A stretch of DNA of 64,000 nucleotides from Flavobacterium nitratireducens. GTDB lineage: Bacteria > Bacteroidota > Bacteroidia > Flavobacteriales > Flavobacteriaceae. A model generated the notes under the pieces. It did not search any database. It saw nothing but the letters and a program-made list of their open reading frames with translations, and had not been told where the DNA came from. Position 1 is the first letter of the stretch. Each line of letters begins with the position of its first letter. This document shows positions 52,233 to 60,333 of the stretch, piece by piece. The stretch spans positions 124,001 through 188,000 of the forward strand of contig NZ_CP121111.1 in the NCBI RefSeq assembly GCF_029625335.1. Reading direction: 5' to 3'. The position numbers and the translations under genes are program-made.

Positions 52233-52835
52233 TTAAAGATCTTCTAAAAGCAATAAATAAAGATTTTTTGCGGAGCTTCCATATTGTGTGAAGTCTTCTT
52301 CTTTCGCTTTTTCAAAATATTTTATAGCAGTAATATTGGTAGGGTAGTCTCTTTCGTATTTCTTTTTAATTGCACTAAGACCATCACTTTTCATTGCAAG
52401 TATTTGACTTGTTGTAGCCAAAACAACTATGTTTGTTGGTAGTTCGTTTGGTTTATGTTGCTTGATTTGTTTAGATGAAAATAGGATAGAACCTTCTTCA
52501 GCAATTAAATTTTCACAACTCGAAAGTAAGAATTTAGGGTTTGTAGGCTTATTATAAACTAGTTTATTTTCGTCTAACAAATAAAATAACTTAGTATCGT
52601 AACATAGTACTTCACTTTCGAACCAATCGTTTTCTTCTAAAATATTTTCAAATTGATCCTTAACTTCTTGATCATTTTCACAGTAGATAAATTTACCTCC
52701 ATTTTTTTTGAAATTGTAGATAAAACGCTCGTCAACAGAGATGTTGCTATCAGAAAAAAAGTTGTTGTTTTGGCTTTCTTTTTCTTCATCTGAAGGTGAA
52801 ACACTAGATCCAAAAAGTTTTCTAAAAAGACTCAT
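52233..52835 (-). CDS. LUD domain protein
   Basis: A 200-residue protein with a lactate-utilisation domain (LutC/YkgG fold). The regions SQNNNFFSDSNISVDERFIY, NPKFLLSSCENLIAEEGSIL and TNIVVLATTSQILAMKSDGL correspond to the fold, but the usual ADIE and HGP motifs of LutC are not clear, so it is a divergent member. It precedes cdsA in what looks like a phospholipid operon. The role is unknown. Confidence 0.75.
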   Translation of the reverse strand: MSLFRKLFGSSVSPSDEEKESQNNNFFSDSNISVDERFIYNFKKNGGKFIYCENDQEVKDQFENILEENDWFESEVLCYDTKLFYLLDENKLVYNKPTNPKFLLSSCENLIAEEGSILFSSKQIKQHKPNELPTNIVVLATTSQILAMKSDGLSAIKKKYERDYPTNITAIKYFEKAKEEDFTQYGSSAKNLYLLLLEDL

Positions 52836-52882
52836 ATTTTGTAAGGTACTTAATGTTTTATTTGTAACCGTTCAAAGATAAA

Positions 52883-52922
52883 AAAATCTTAATTCAAAAC
52901 GAGGTTTTGAATTAAGATTTTA
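52883..52922 (-). terminator. Hairpin between ftsH and the LUD gene
   Basis: AAAATCTTAATTCAAAAC, loop CTC, GTTTTGAATTAAGATTTTTTTA on the minus strand (stated in parts): an 18-bp nearly perfect stem with a T tract. It should end or reduce transcription from ftsH into the lipid genes. Confidence 0.8.
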
Positions 52923-52945
52923 AATTATTTATATTAAGTGTCTTA

Positions 52946-54871
52946 TTAAGAGACTGTTTCTTCAAGATTTTTGTCAAAACTTCTTTTTCCAAAAATAGCT
53001 TCTAAATCGTCTTTAAAAATAACTTCTTTTTCGATAAGAATATCAGCAAGTTGATTTAGTTTATCTTTGTTTTCTTCTAAGATTTGAATAGCTCTTTGGT
53101 ATTGATTTTCAATCAATAAAGAAATTTCTTTATCTATGATTTGAGCTGTTTCATCCGAATAAGGTTTAGAAAAATTATATTCACTTTGTCCTGTTGAATC
53201 GTAATAAGTTACATTACCTATTTTCTCATTCAGTCCATAAACCGTAACCATTGCTCGGGCTTGTCTTGTTACTTTTTCTAAATCGCTTAATGCTCCAGTA
53301 GAGATTTTGTTGAAAGTAACTTTCTCGGCAGCACGTCCACCCATAGTTGCACACATCTCATCTAGCATTTGCTCAGTACGAACAATTTGACGTTCCTCTG
53401 GCAAGTACCAAGCAGCACCTAAGCTTTGACCTCTAGGAACAATGGTGACTTTGATTAGAGGTGCAGCGTGTTCTAACATCCAACTTACAGTTGCGTGTCC
53501 TGCCTCGTGAATGGCAATTGCTTTTTTCTCTTCAGGAGTAATGATTTTATTCTTTTTCTCTAATCCACCTACAATACGGTCAACTGCATCAAGGAAATCT
53601 TGTTTGTCAACTGCAGTTTTGTTATTACGAGCGGCTATTAATGCAGCTTCATTACATACGTTAGCTATATCAGCTCCAGAGAAACCTGGTGTTTGTTTGG
53701 CTAAAAAGTCTAAATCTAAACCTTCTACTTTTTTCAAAGGCGCTAAGTGAACTTTGAATATTTCGGCACGTTCACGTACATCTGGTAAATCAACAAAAAT
53801 TTGTCTGTCAAAACGTCCTGCACGCATTAAGGCTTTGTCTAAAACATCGGCTCTGTTAGTTGCAGCTAAAACAATAACATTTGAATTAGAACCAAAACCA
53901 TCCATTTCGGTTAGTAATTGATTTAAAGTATTTTCTCTTTCGTCATTACCTCCAGAGAAATTATTTTTACCTCTAGCGCGACCTACAGCGTCAATTTCGT
54001 CAATGAAAATGATAGCAGGAGATTTTTCTTTAGCTTGTTTGAATAAGTCACGTACTCTTGAAGCACCAACTCCGACAAACATTTCTACGAAATCTGACCC
54101 TGAAAGTGAGAAAAAGGGAACTTGAGCTTCTCCGGCAACCGCTTTTGCTAATAATGTTTTTCCTGTTCCAGGAGGTCCTACAAGTAAAGCGCCTTTTGGG
54201 ATTTTACCTCCTAGGTTTGTGAATTTTTCAGGATTTTTAAGGAATTCAACAATTTCTTGAATTTCTTCTTTAGCTCCTTCTAATCCAGCTACATCTTTAA
54301 AAGTGGTTTTAACATCGGTTTTTTCGTCAAAAAGTTTCGCTTTTGATTTTCCAATGTTGAAAATTTGCCCACCGCCACCAGCGCCACCACCAGACATTTT
54401 ACGCATGATAAAAATCCATACTGCGATGATAATGATTACCGGAAGTAAGCTAATAATGATATCTGACCAATTGCTTGCTTCTTTAAAATCGTAATCAACC
54501 AGTTTTTTTTCTTCTTTGGCTTTGTCTAATTTTTCTTGAAATGATTTTAAATCACCAAATTTTGTGGTGTAATGTGGGCCTTTGTTAGGGCGATCAAAGA
54601 TGTCTTTTGCCACCTTTTTGTTAGAAGGGTTTTTTAATCCTTTTTCTGAAAGGTAAATTTCGGCATCTTTATTATTGAAAATAATAACATTTTTTATGTC
54701 TCCTTTGGCTAACATGTTGTCAATGTTAGACGATTTTAGCTGAGCTGGTTCTTGTAAGTTAGTACTACCCGTAACAAAGCTTATAAATAAGAAAATAAGC
54801 AAGATGGCAGTATAAACTAACCATGGACTTATTCTAAATTTGTTTGGGTTTGGATTGTTGTCTTTTGCCAT
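52946..54871 (-). CDS. ftsH: ATP-dependent zinc metalloprotease FtsH
   Basis: FtsH degrades membrane and soluble proteins from the inner membrane. The 641-residue protein has two membrane helices (about 17-37 and 141-160, [15 protein letters not shown]), a Gly-rich linker, Walker [19 protein letters not shown], Walker [13 protein letters not shown], the second region of homology [20 protein letters not shown], and the zinc site HEAGH near residue 450 ([14 protein letters not shown]). The third zinc ligand is in the later [16 protein letters not shown] region. It follows rsfS with 17 bases between. Confidence 0.97.
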   Translation of the reverse strand: MAKDNNPNPNKFRISPWLVYTAILLIFLFISFVTGSTNLQEPAQLKSSNIDNMLAKGDIKNVIIFNNKDAEIYLSEKGLKNPSNKKVAKDIFDRPNKGPHYTTKFGDLKSFQEKLDKAKEEKKLVDYDFKEASNWSDIIISLLPVIIIIAVWIFIMRKMSGGGAGGGGQIFNIGKSKAKLFDEKTDVKTTFKDVAGLEGAKEEIQEIVEFLKNPEKFTNLGGKIPKGALLVGPPGTGKTLLAKAVAGEAQVPFFSLSGSDFVEMFVGVGASRVRDLFKQAKEKSPAIIFIDEIDAVGRARGKNNFSGGNDERENTLNQLLTEMDGFGSNSNVIVLAATNRADVLDKALMRAGRFDRQIFVDLPDVRERAEIFKVHLAPLKKVEGLDLDFLAKQTPGFSGADIANVCNEAALIAARNNKTAVDKQDFLDAVDRIVGGLEKKNKIITPEEKKAIAIHEAGHATVSWMLEHAAPLIKVTIVPRGQSLGAAWYLPEERQIVRTEQMLDEMCATMGGRAAEKVTFNKISTGALSDLEKVTRQARAMVTVYGLNEKIGNVTYYDSTGQSEYNFSKPYSDETAQIIDKEISLLIENQYQRAIQILEENKDKLNQLADILIEKEVIFKDDLEAIFGKRSFDKNLEETVS

Positions 54872-54888
54872 TATTTTTTATCTTACTT

Positions 54889-55260
54889 TTAGTATTTGTT
54901 TGCAATTGTAGTAATTTTTGCATCTCCCCACAAACTTTCGATATTATAATATTCTCTAATTTGTTTTTGGAAAACATGCACCACGATGTTCACATAGTCC
55001 ATAAGTACCCATTCGGCATTGTCAGTTCCTTCAACATGCCAAGGTTTATCTTTTATTTCTTTGGAAACTATTTTTTGGATGGAGTTAACAATTGCGTTAA
55101 CTTGGGTATTTGAATTTCCGTTGCAGATAACAAAATAGTCGCAAACTGCGCTATCTATTTCTCTAAGATCGAGAATATCTATGTCATTTCCTTTTACTTC
55201 TTCTATTCCTTTGATAATGTTTGCAAGCAATGCATCATTATTTACAGTCTTTTTTGCCAT
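54889..55260 (-). CDS. rsfS: Ribosome silencing factor RsfS
   Basis: RsfS binds ribosomal protein uL14 and blocks joining of the subunits when nutrients are low. The 123-residue protein carries the family features DYFVICNGNSNTQVNAIVNS near residue 42, KPWHVEGTDNAEWVLMDYVN near 77, and IVVHVFQKQIREYYNIESLW. Start at 55260. It is divergent from birA with a 96-base shared promoter region. Confidence 0.95.
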   Translation of the reverse strand: MAKKTVNNDALLANIIKGIEEVKGNDIDILDLREIDSAVCDYFVICNGNSNTQVNAIVNSIQKIVSKEIKDKPWHVEGTDNAEWVLMDYVNIVVHVFQKQIREYYNIESLWGDAKITTIANKY

Positions 55261-55303
55261 GAATTATTTTTATAATAAGTGTGTAAAGTTACCATTTTTT
55301 GTG

Positions 55304-55311
55304 ATTATTTT
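55304..55311 (+). promoter_or_regulatory. -7-like box TATTTTTG before birA
   Basis: TATTTTTG lies 45 bases before the birA ATG. No good -33 element was found, so this is a weak assignment in the shared 96-base rsfS/birA region. Confidence 0.35.
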
Positions 55312-55356
55312 TGAACCTTAACATAATATTAAAAAATGTTACAAAAATAATTCCTA

Positions 55357-56085
55357 ATGAAACTTATCAAACTCGATGCCATAGACTCTACAAATGATTT
55401 TTTGAAAGCCTTGTCTGCTTCTCAAGAACTAGAGAATTTTACTGTGGTAACTGCTGAAAACCAAACTAAAGGAAAAGGACAAATGGGAGCGGTTTGGAAT
55501 TCGGAAAAGTCTAAGAATTTGATAATGAGTGTTTTTGTTAAGGATTTATTATTAAATGTAGAAGCGATTTATCTGCTTAATATTGCAACTTCGTTAGCGA
55601 TAATTCAAGTGTTGAAGGATCAAAAAATTAATAATTTAAAGATAAAATGGCCTAACGACATTATGTCAGATAATTTTAAATTGGCTGGCATTCTTATTGA
55701 AAATAGTTTCAAAAGTGATGGTTCTATAACGTCTATAATAGGTGTTGGTTTGAATGTAAATCAAACTAATTTTGAGAACCTTCCTAAAGCATCCTCTATG
55801 GCAGTTGTGTCTAATTCCTATTTTGATAAAGATCAATTAGTAGAGTTAATCGTAAATCAATTGAAAGAGTATATAAAATTAATTGGTTCTCATTCTCAAA
55901 AATTGTGGGCAGAATACATGGATTTACTTTTCAAGAAAGGGATACCTATGCCTTTTACTATAGGTGACAATAAGCCTATTATGGGGATAATTACAAGTGT
56001 TACTAAGCAAGGAAAATTAACGGTACTTCATGAAGATGATAGTCTAGTAGATTATGGTCTTAAAGAAATACAATTGTTGTATTGA
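55357..56085 (+). CDS. birA: Biotin--[acetyl-CoA carboxylase] ligase, non-regulatory type
   Basis: BirA attaches biotin to the carboxyl carrier protein. The 242-residue protein lacks the N-terminal DNA-binding domain of E. coli BirA, so it cannot repress transcription. Key motifs: IDSTNDFLKAL, KGKGQMGAVWNSEKSKNLIM (biotin loop), KWPNDIMSDNFKLAGILIEN and GVGLNVNQTNF. The C-terminal SH3-like domain is present (GIITSVTKQGKLTVLHEDDS). Start as given. Confidence 0.95.
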   Translation: MKLIKLDAIDSTNDFLKALSASQELENFTVVTAENQTKGKGQMGAVWNSEKSKNLIMSVFVKDLLLNVEAIYLLNIATSLAIIQVLKDQKINNLKIKWPNDIMSDNFKLAGILIENSFKSDGSITSIIGVGLNVNQTNFENLPKASSMAVVSNSYFDKDQLVELIVNQLKEYIKLIGSHSQKLWAEYMDLLFKKGIPMPFTIGDNKPIMGIITSVTKQGKLTVLHEDDSLVDYGLKEIQLLY

Positions 56086-56414
56086 ATTAGGTAATCAAGA
56101 TTGTATTCTAAATTTATTTATTTTAAAAAAAATCATCTTTTTTTTATTTCTAAATGCATGTTGTATAGTGTTTTGTGTTTTTTTAAAAGTTAAATGTTAT
56201 TTGAACACTTAAAAGCATGATGGAAATAAGTATTTTTATTTTACTTTTGGATTTCGTTTTTCGTAAAAAATAGAATATAATAAAATTAATGTTTAATTTT
56301 TTATGGGTAAAATTATCGAAATTCGTAAGCTTTACAAGCTTAAAATTTAAGTCTTGTTAAAAGTATTGTGTATTAATCTAACAACCAATAATTAATAATT
56401 TAAAACTTTTTTTT
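56086..56414. other. Long AT-rich leader upstream of the SSS transporter
   Basis: About 330 bases without a gene. It contains poly-A/T stretches, and a perfect interrupted palindrome at 56326-56342 described separately. There is no clear TAnnTTTG promoter, so the transporter start of transcription is undefined. The length suggests regulation. Confidence 0.5.
56326..56342. promoter_or_regulatory. Palindrome TAAGCTT-TAC-AAGCTTA, possible operator
   Basis: A 17-bp perfect inverted repeat with a 3-base centre lies 73 bases before the transporter ATG. Its form would suit a dimeric repressor. No regulator gene is adjacent in this window. Confidence 0.5.
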
Positions 56415-58100
56415 ATGAGCTCAACTCTCGGATTTGCAGATTATGCAGTCTTTATAATTTACTTTTTAATAGTATCTGTTTATGGATACATTGTTTATCG
56501 CAAGCGCGAAAAAAACGAACACGATGCTAAGGCGTATTTCTTAGCCGAAGGAACTTTGACATGGTGGGCTATTGGAGCTTCATTGATTGCCTCTAATATT
56601 TCTGCAGAGCAGTTTATTGGGATGAGTGGAGAAGGTTTCTTCTTAGGGATTGCAGTTGCTGCCTACGAGTGGGTTGCTGCTATTGCCTTAATCATTATTG
56701 CGATTTGGTTTATTCCTGTTTATTTGAAAAACAAGATCTATACCATGCCACAATTCTTAAAAACAAGATACAATGAAACTACAGCATTGATTATGGCTGT
56801 TTTCTGGTTGTTTTTATATGTTTTTGTAAACTTAACTTCTATTTTATACTTAGGAGCTGTAGCGATTAACGGATTAGCAGGAGGAGAATATCTTCATGTA
56901 ATTATGTTAGGTTTAGCGGTATTTGCTTTGATTATCTCTCTTGGAGGTATGAAAGTAGTAGCCTATACAGATGTTATTCAAGTAGCGGTATTGATTATTG
57001 GAGGTTTAGTGACTTCTTATATTGCTTTGACAACAGTAGGAGAATATTTTGGAGTAGGAAAAGATGCTATTGCTGGATTCAATGTATTAATGCAGGAAGC
57101 GCCAGAGCATTTCAAAATGATTATTCCACGTCCAACAGCTACTTCTACACAATTAGAAATTGATAAATACCTTACTTTCCCTGGAATTTTATCTTATTTA
57201 GCAGGTATCTGGATTATCAACTTGAACTATTGGGGATGTAACCAATACATCACACAAAGAGCACTTGGAGCTGACTTAACTACAGCTCGTACAGGAATTT
57301 TATTTGCAGGATTGTTAAAATTATTAATGCCTGTAATTGTAATGTTACCTGGTATTGCTGCTTATGTTTTAAACGAAGGAGGTCATTTACCGCAATTAGT
57401 AGGAGGAAAAGACGGTGCTTACTCGGCGATGTTGACATTCTTGCCTACAGGATTAAAAGGATTATCGGTGGCAGCATTAACAGCAGCTATTGTAGCTTCG
57501 TTAGCAGGTAAAGTAAACAGTATTTCTACGATTTATACTTTAGACGTTCATAAAAAATACATTCAAAAAAGTGCTTCAGATAGAGCTCAGGTAAACATTG
57601 GTAGATATGCTGTTTTTGCTTCTATGGTTTTAGCAGTATTATTCACATGGAATGATGTTTTAGGAATTGGCGGAGTTGGAGGATTTACCTATATCCAAAA
57701 GTATACAGGATTTATTAGTCCTGGAGTATTTGCTATGTTCTTCTTAGGGATGTTCTGGAAGCGTACAACAGGAACTGCAGCTATTGTGGGAGTATTAGCA
57801 GGATTCTTATTATCAGTATTGTTTAATGAATATGCACCAGCATTGTTTGGAAATGAAACGTTCTTATACACTGCTTGGCCAAATGGGAAAGGTGGATTTG
57901 AAATTCCATTCCACATTTGTATGGGATTATCATTTATGTTCACTATGCTTTTAATGGTTGCAGTGAGTTTCGCAGGACCAAAAGTGAACCCTAAAGCTTT
58001 TGAATTGGATACTGAAATGTTCAAGGTAAAACCACAAACAACAGTATTAATTATCATTACTTTATTAATTATCGCAGCTTTATACGTGAAGTTCTGGTAG
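56415..58100 (+). CDS. Sodium:solute symporter (SSS family), sugar-type
   Basis: A 561-residue transporter of about 14 membrane helices, similar in pattern to Vibrio SglT (sodium/galactose). Family regions: LTWWAIGASLIASNISAEQF (helix 1-like), VAAYEWVAAIALIIIAIWFI, TDVIQVAVLIIGGLVTSYIA, WGCNQYITQRALGADLTTAR, and the sodium-site region ALTAAIVASLAGKVNSISTI. It is intact and followed by a strong terminator. Substrate could be a sugar, inositol or another polyol; context gives no further help. Confidence 0.9.
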   Translation: MSSTLGFADYAVFIIYFLIVSVYGYIVYRKREKNEHDAKAYFLAEGTLTWWAIGASLIASNISAEQFIGMSGEGFFLGIAVAAYEWVAAIALIIIAIWFIPVYLKNKIYTMPQFLKTRYNETTALIMAVFWLFLYVFVNLTSILYLGAVAINGLAGGEYLHVIMLGLAVFALIISLGGMKVVAYTDVIQVAVLIIGGLVTSYIALTTVGEYFGVGKDAIAGFNVLMQEAPEHFKMIIPRPTATSTQLEIDKYLTFPGILSYLAGIWIINLNYWGCNQYITQRALGADLTTARTGILFAGLLKLLMPVIVMLPGIAAYVLNEGGHLPQLVGGKDGAYSAMLTFLPTGLKGLSVAALTAAIVASLAGKVNSISTIYTLDVHKKYIQKSASDRAQVNIGRYAVFASMVLAVLFTWNDVLGIGGVGGFTYIQKYTGFISPGVFAMFFLGMFWKRTTGTAAIVGVLAGFLLSVLFNEYAPALFGNETFLYTAWPNGKGGFEIPFHICMGLSFMFTMLLMVAVSFAGPKVNPKAFELDTEMFKVKPQTTVLIIITLLIIAALYVKFW

Positions 58101-58124
58101 GATTACAATAATAGTTTTAAATGC

Positions 58125-58169
58125 AAAAATGTGGAGTTGAATTTGTTCGACTTCACATTTTTTTTTTTT
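58125..58169 (+). terminator. Terminator after the SSS transporter
   Basis: AAATGTGGAGTTGAA, loop TTTG, TTCGACTTCACATTT, then about a dozen T: a 15-bp stem with two G-U pairs. A textbook terminator. Confidence 0.9.
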
Positions 58170-58517
58170 GATAATTATTTACAAACAATAGTTTTTATTG
58201 AATTGCCGCATAGTTTACAAAATGTAGAATTAGCTATTGTGAAAGCGCATTTTGGAGTGGCTGAAAATTCAGCGCTTTAGGTTACAGATGCCATTTTGGG
58301 TCAAAGAGTTTCTCCATTTATTCCGCAATATTTAGCAATTATTGTAAATAAGAAAGATATTGTTCCCTTCATGCAACAAGCCTATGAGCGAATAGGTGAT
58401 TTAGATTATGGTTTTGGAACTTTCATTACAGGGCCTTCTAAAACAGCAGATATAGAGCAATCATTAGTACTTGGAGCCCACGGAGCCAGAGGATTGACCG
58501 TTTTTTTGATGAATTAA
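58170..58517 (+). pseudogene. LutC/YkgG-type LUD protein remnant with 5' truncation and stop codon
   Basis: The frame from 58170 reads DNYLQTIVFIELPHSLQNVE, then LAIVKAHFGVAENSAL, then TAG (58278-58280), then VTDAILGQRVSPFIPQYLAI, FGTFITGPSKTADIEQSLVL and GAHGARGLTVFLMN. The motifs ADIE and HG(P/A)R are the LutC C-terminus. The expected residue at the stop is Trp (ENGAIWVTD-type). About the first 80-100 residues are missing; the frame begins directly after the T tract of a terminator, so there is no promoter or start. It is a dead fragment. Confidence 0.8.
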
Positions 58518-58532
58518 TATTTTTAGTTATAT

Positions 58533-58680
58533 ACCATTAAGGGATTAAGAGGATTTAGAATTTGTTTTCAACTTAATTCTTCAAATATAAAAGCCGACAA
58601 GTTTTGAAACTGTCGGCTTTGTTTTTTTACTTTTTGAAGAATAAAAACTTAATGAACTTAATTTCTTAATGGTTTTAAAA
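58533..58680. repeat. ATTAAG phased repeats either side of the msrB terminator
   Basis: accattaagggattaagagg at 58533-58553 and cttaatgaacttaatttctt with aatggtttta at 58651-58677 are mirror-like arrays of the TTAAG unit. Similar units are at 14221-14283. Confidence 0.45.
58589..58621. terminator. Bidirectional terminator near msrB
   Basis: AAAAGCCGACAgTTTC...GAAACTtGTCGGCTTT (given in parts): a 12-bp hairpin with A/T tracts on both sides. It serves the msrB unit on the minus strand and possibly the lutC remnant. Confidence 0.75.
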
Positions 58681-58684
58681 ACTA

Positions 58685-59131
58685 TTATTCTTTGATTTTT
58701 TCAATTGAAACCGCATTGATACAATAGCGTAAACCACCCGGAGGAGGTCCGTCAGGAAAAACGTGACCTAAATGCGCATCGCATACATTACAGACGCATT
58801 CTATACGAATCATGCCATAACTTACATCCTTGTGATAGGCTACATTTTCGATGGCTATAGGTTGTGTAAAGGATGGCCAGCCTGTTCCACTTTGGAATTT
58901 AGTAGTTGAATCAAAAAGAGGAGTTTTGCAACATTTGCAGGCATATTTTCCCGCCTCAAAAAGATTACACATTTCTGAACTATGGGCTCTTTCTGTTCCT
59001 TTTTGTCGGGTTACATAATATTCTTCGGCAGTTAATTGAGCTTCCCATTCAGCATCTGTTTTTACCACTCGGTTTGGAGGTGTAGGGTTGCCGTGGGAGG
59101 TAAATTTTATAAGGTCGTTCCAGTTTAACAT
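58685..59131 (-). CDS. msrB: Peptide-methionine (R)-S-oxide reductase
   Basis: MsrB repairs the R form of methionine sulfoxide in proteins. The 148-residue protein has the zinc Cys pairs CKCCKTPLFD and CVCNVCDAHLGHVFPDGP, the substrate region SGTGWPSFTQPI, and the catalytic Cys in GLRYCINAVSI near residue 139. There is no signal peptide. It follows the META protein gene by 7 bases and is probably co-transcribed from the promoter at 59644-59672. Confidence 0.95.
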   Translation of the reverse strand: MLNWNDLIKFTSHGNPTPPNRVVKTDAEWEAQLTAEEYYVTRQKGTERAHSSEMCNLFEAGKYACKCCKTPLFDSTTKFQSGTGWPSFTQPIAIENVAYHKDVSYGMIRIECVCNVCDAHLGHVFPDGPPPGGLRYCINAVSIEKIKE

Positions 59132-59138
59132 AATTCAT

Positions 59139-59576
59139 TTATTTAAGATATACCGCTACAAATTTTGCTAGAGGAGCCATTCGAGCTATATTCAATTGTA
59201 AGGTATCATTTTTAACGGAATAATTATCTGTCATTTTTAAAATATTTAAAAAAGCTTCTTCAACAGTTGGTTTGATACAAGCCATTTCTGTGGCAATCAT
59301 TTGTGAAAAAGAAATCCTATTTGTTATAGTGTCTAATACATAAGTGCCTGAAAAAGAATTGCAACTACTGTTTCCTATAATCCTATTGTCATTGGATTTT
59401 AAAATAAAATGAGGTTCTTTTACAAAATTTCCAGCGGTAACTTTCTCACCATTAATTTCAATTAGTTTCCAATATTTTTCGGTAACAGTCAAATTTTGAT
59501 TGTTTTGATTATTTATTTTAGCTGTATTACAAGCAAATAAAAAGGGAGCTAGGGAAAACAATATTATTTTTTTCAT
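59139..59576 (-). CDS. META domain lipoprotein
   Basis: A 145-residue lipoprotein with signal MKKIILFSLAPFLFACNTAK (lipobox LFAC). The META/HslJ domain is recognised by YWKLIEINGEKVTAGNFVKE, IIGNSSCNSFSGTYVLDT and ISFSQMIATEMACIKPTVEE, including the conserved SCN and ATxMAC. HslJ-like proteins are linked to heat and antibiotic stress. It precedes msrB. Confidence 0.92.
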   Translation of the reverse strand: MKKIILFSLAPFLFACNTAKINNQNNQNLTVTEKYWKLIEINGEKVTAGNFVKEPHFILKSNDNRIIGNSSCNSFSGTYVLDTITNRISFSQMIATEMACIKPTVEEAFLNILKMTDNYSVKNDTLQLNIARMAPLAKFVAVYLK

Positions 59577-59643
59577 CTTTTACAATTTGAGGCTGAATGA
59601 TTCTAATTCGGTTTTGTGATTGAGTTATCATTCGGTTGTGAAA

Positions 59644-59672
59644 CAAAGGTAAAGAAGCCGTTTCTTTTACAA
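59644..59672 (-). promoter_or_regulatory. Promoter of the META-msrB unit (TTG - 18 nt - TACCTTTG)
   Basis: On the minus strand TTG (59672-59670) and TACCTTTG (59651-59644) are 18 bases apart, 68 bases before the META protein ATG. Confidence 0.6.
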
Positions 59673-59758
59673 TGTTTACAAAATCCTAAATTTTAAGTTT
59701 TCAAATAGAAAAGAGGATAAGCCTTATTTGGTTATATTTGAATTTTCAACCTAATTCT

Positions 59759-60229
59759 ATGGCTTTTAAACATTTATTTAAGACAAAATTAAATTGGAGT
59801 TCTACAACTGAAAAAACAGCTATTAAGAGAAGATACAGTAAAACGCACCAAATAGCTATTGAAGGAAAACCTGTTTTAAACGTATCAGCTGCTAAAGCAT
59901 TTAAAGGTGATCCTGCATTGTATAATCCAGAAGATTTATTGCTGAGTGCCGTAGTTTCCTGTCACATGATGTCTTATTTGTATGTTTGTTCCCAAAACGA
60001 AATTGATGTTGTTTCTTATCAGGATAATGCCGAAGCCGATTTAGAAGTAGCACATGATGGTTCTGGACGAATTGTTGAAATTCGTTTGTATCCAAAAGTG
60101 GTGATAGTACAAAAAGATAAAACAGCATTAGCCAAGCAGTTACACGCTAAAGCGGCTGAACTTTGTTTTATAGCCAACTCTTGTAATTTCCCCATAATCC
60201 ATTTTCCTACTTGTGAAGCTGTTGATTAG
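59759..60229 (+). CDS. OsmC family protein
   Basis: A 156-residue protein starting at 59759 (MAFKHLFKTKLNWSSTTEKT); a TTG start further up is rejected. Members reduce organic hydroperoxides. The first active Cys is in LLLSAVVSCHMMSYLYVCSQ near residue 70 and the second in ELCFIANSCNFPIIHFPTCE near 140. A -7-like TATATTTG at 59733-59740 lies 19 bases upstream, without a clear -33 box. Confidence 0.9.
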   Translation: MAFKHLFKTKLNWSSTTEKTAIKRRYSKTHQIAIEGKPVLNVSAAKAFKGDPALYNPEDLLLSAVVSCHMMSYLYVCSQNEIDVVSYQDNAEADLEVAHDGSGRIVEIRLYPKVVIVQKDKTALAKQLHAKAAELCFIANSCNFPIIHFPTCEAVD

Positions 60230-60247
60230 CTTTTAGCAGTTATTTGA

Positions 60248-60280
60248 TTTGCATTTCGTTTATAACTCTTGGTAAATTTG
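60248..60280 (+). promoter_or_regulatory. topB promoter (TTTG - 21 nt - TAAATTTG)
   Basis: TTTG at 60248-60251 and TAAATTTG at 60273-60280, 53 bases before the topB ATG. Confidence 0.6.
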
Positions 60281-60333
60281 TTTTAGTGTCCATTTCAAAA
60301 TGCCTAATTTGCACCCTCAAATTATAAGGATAA

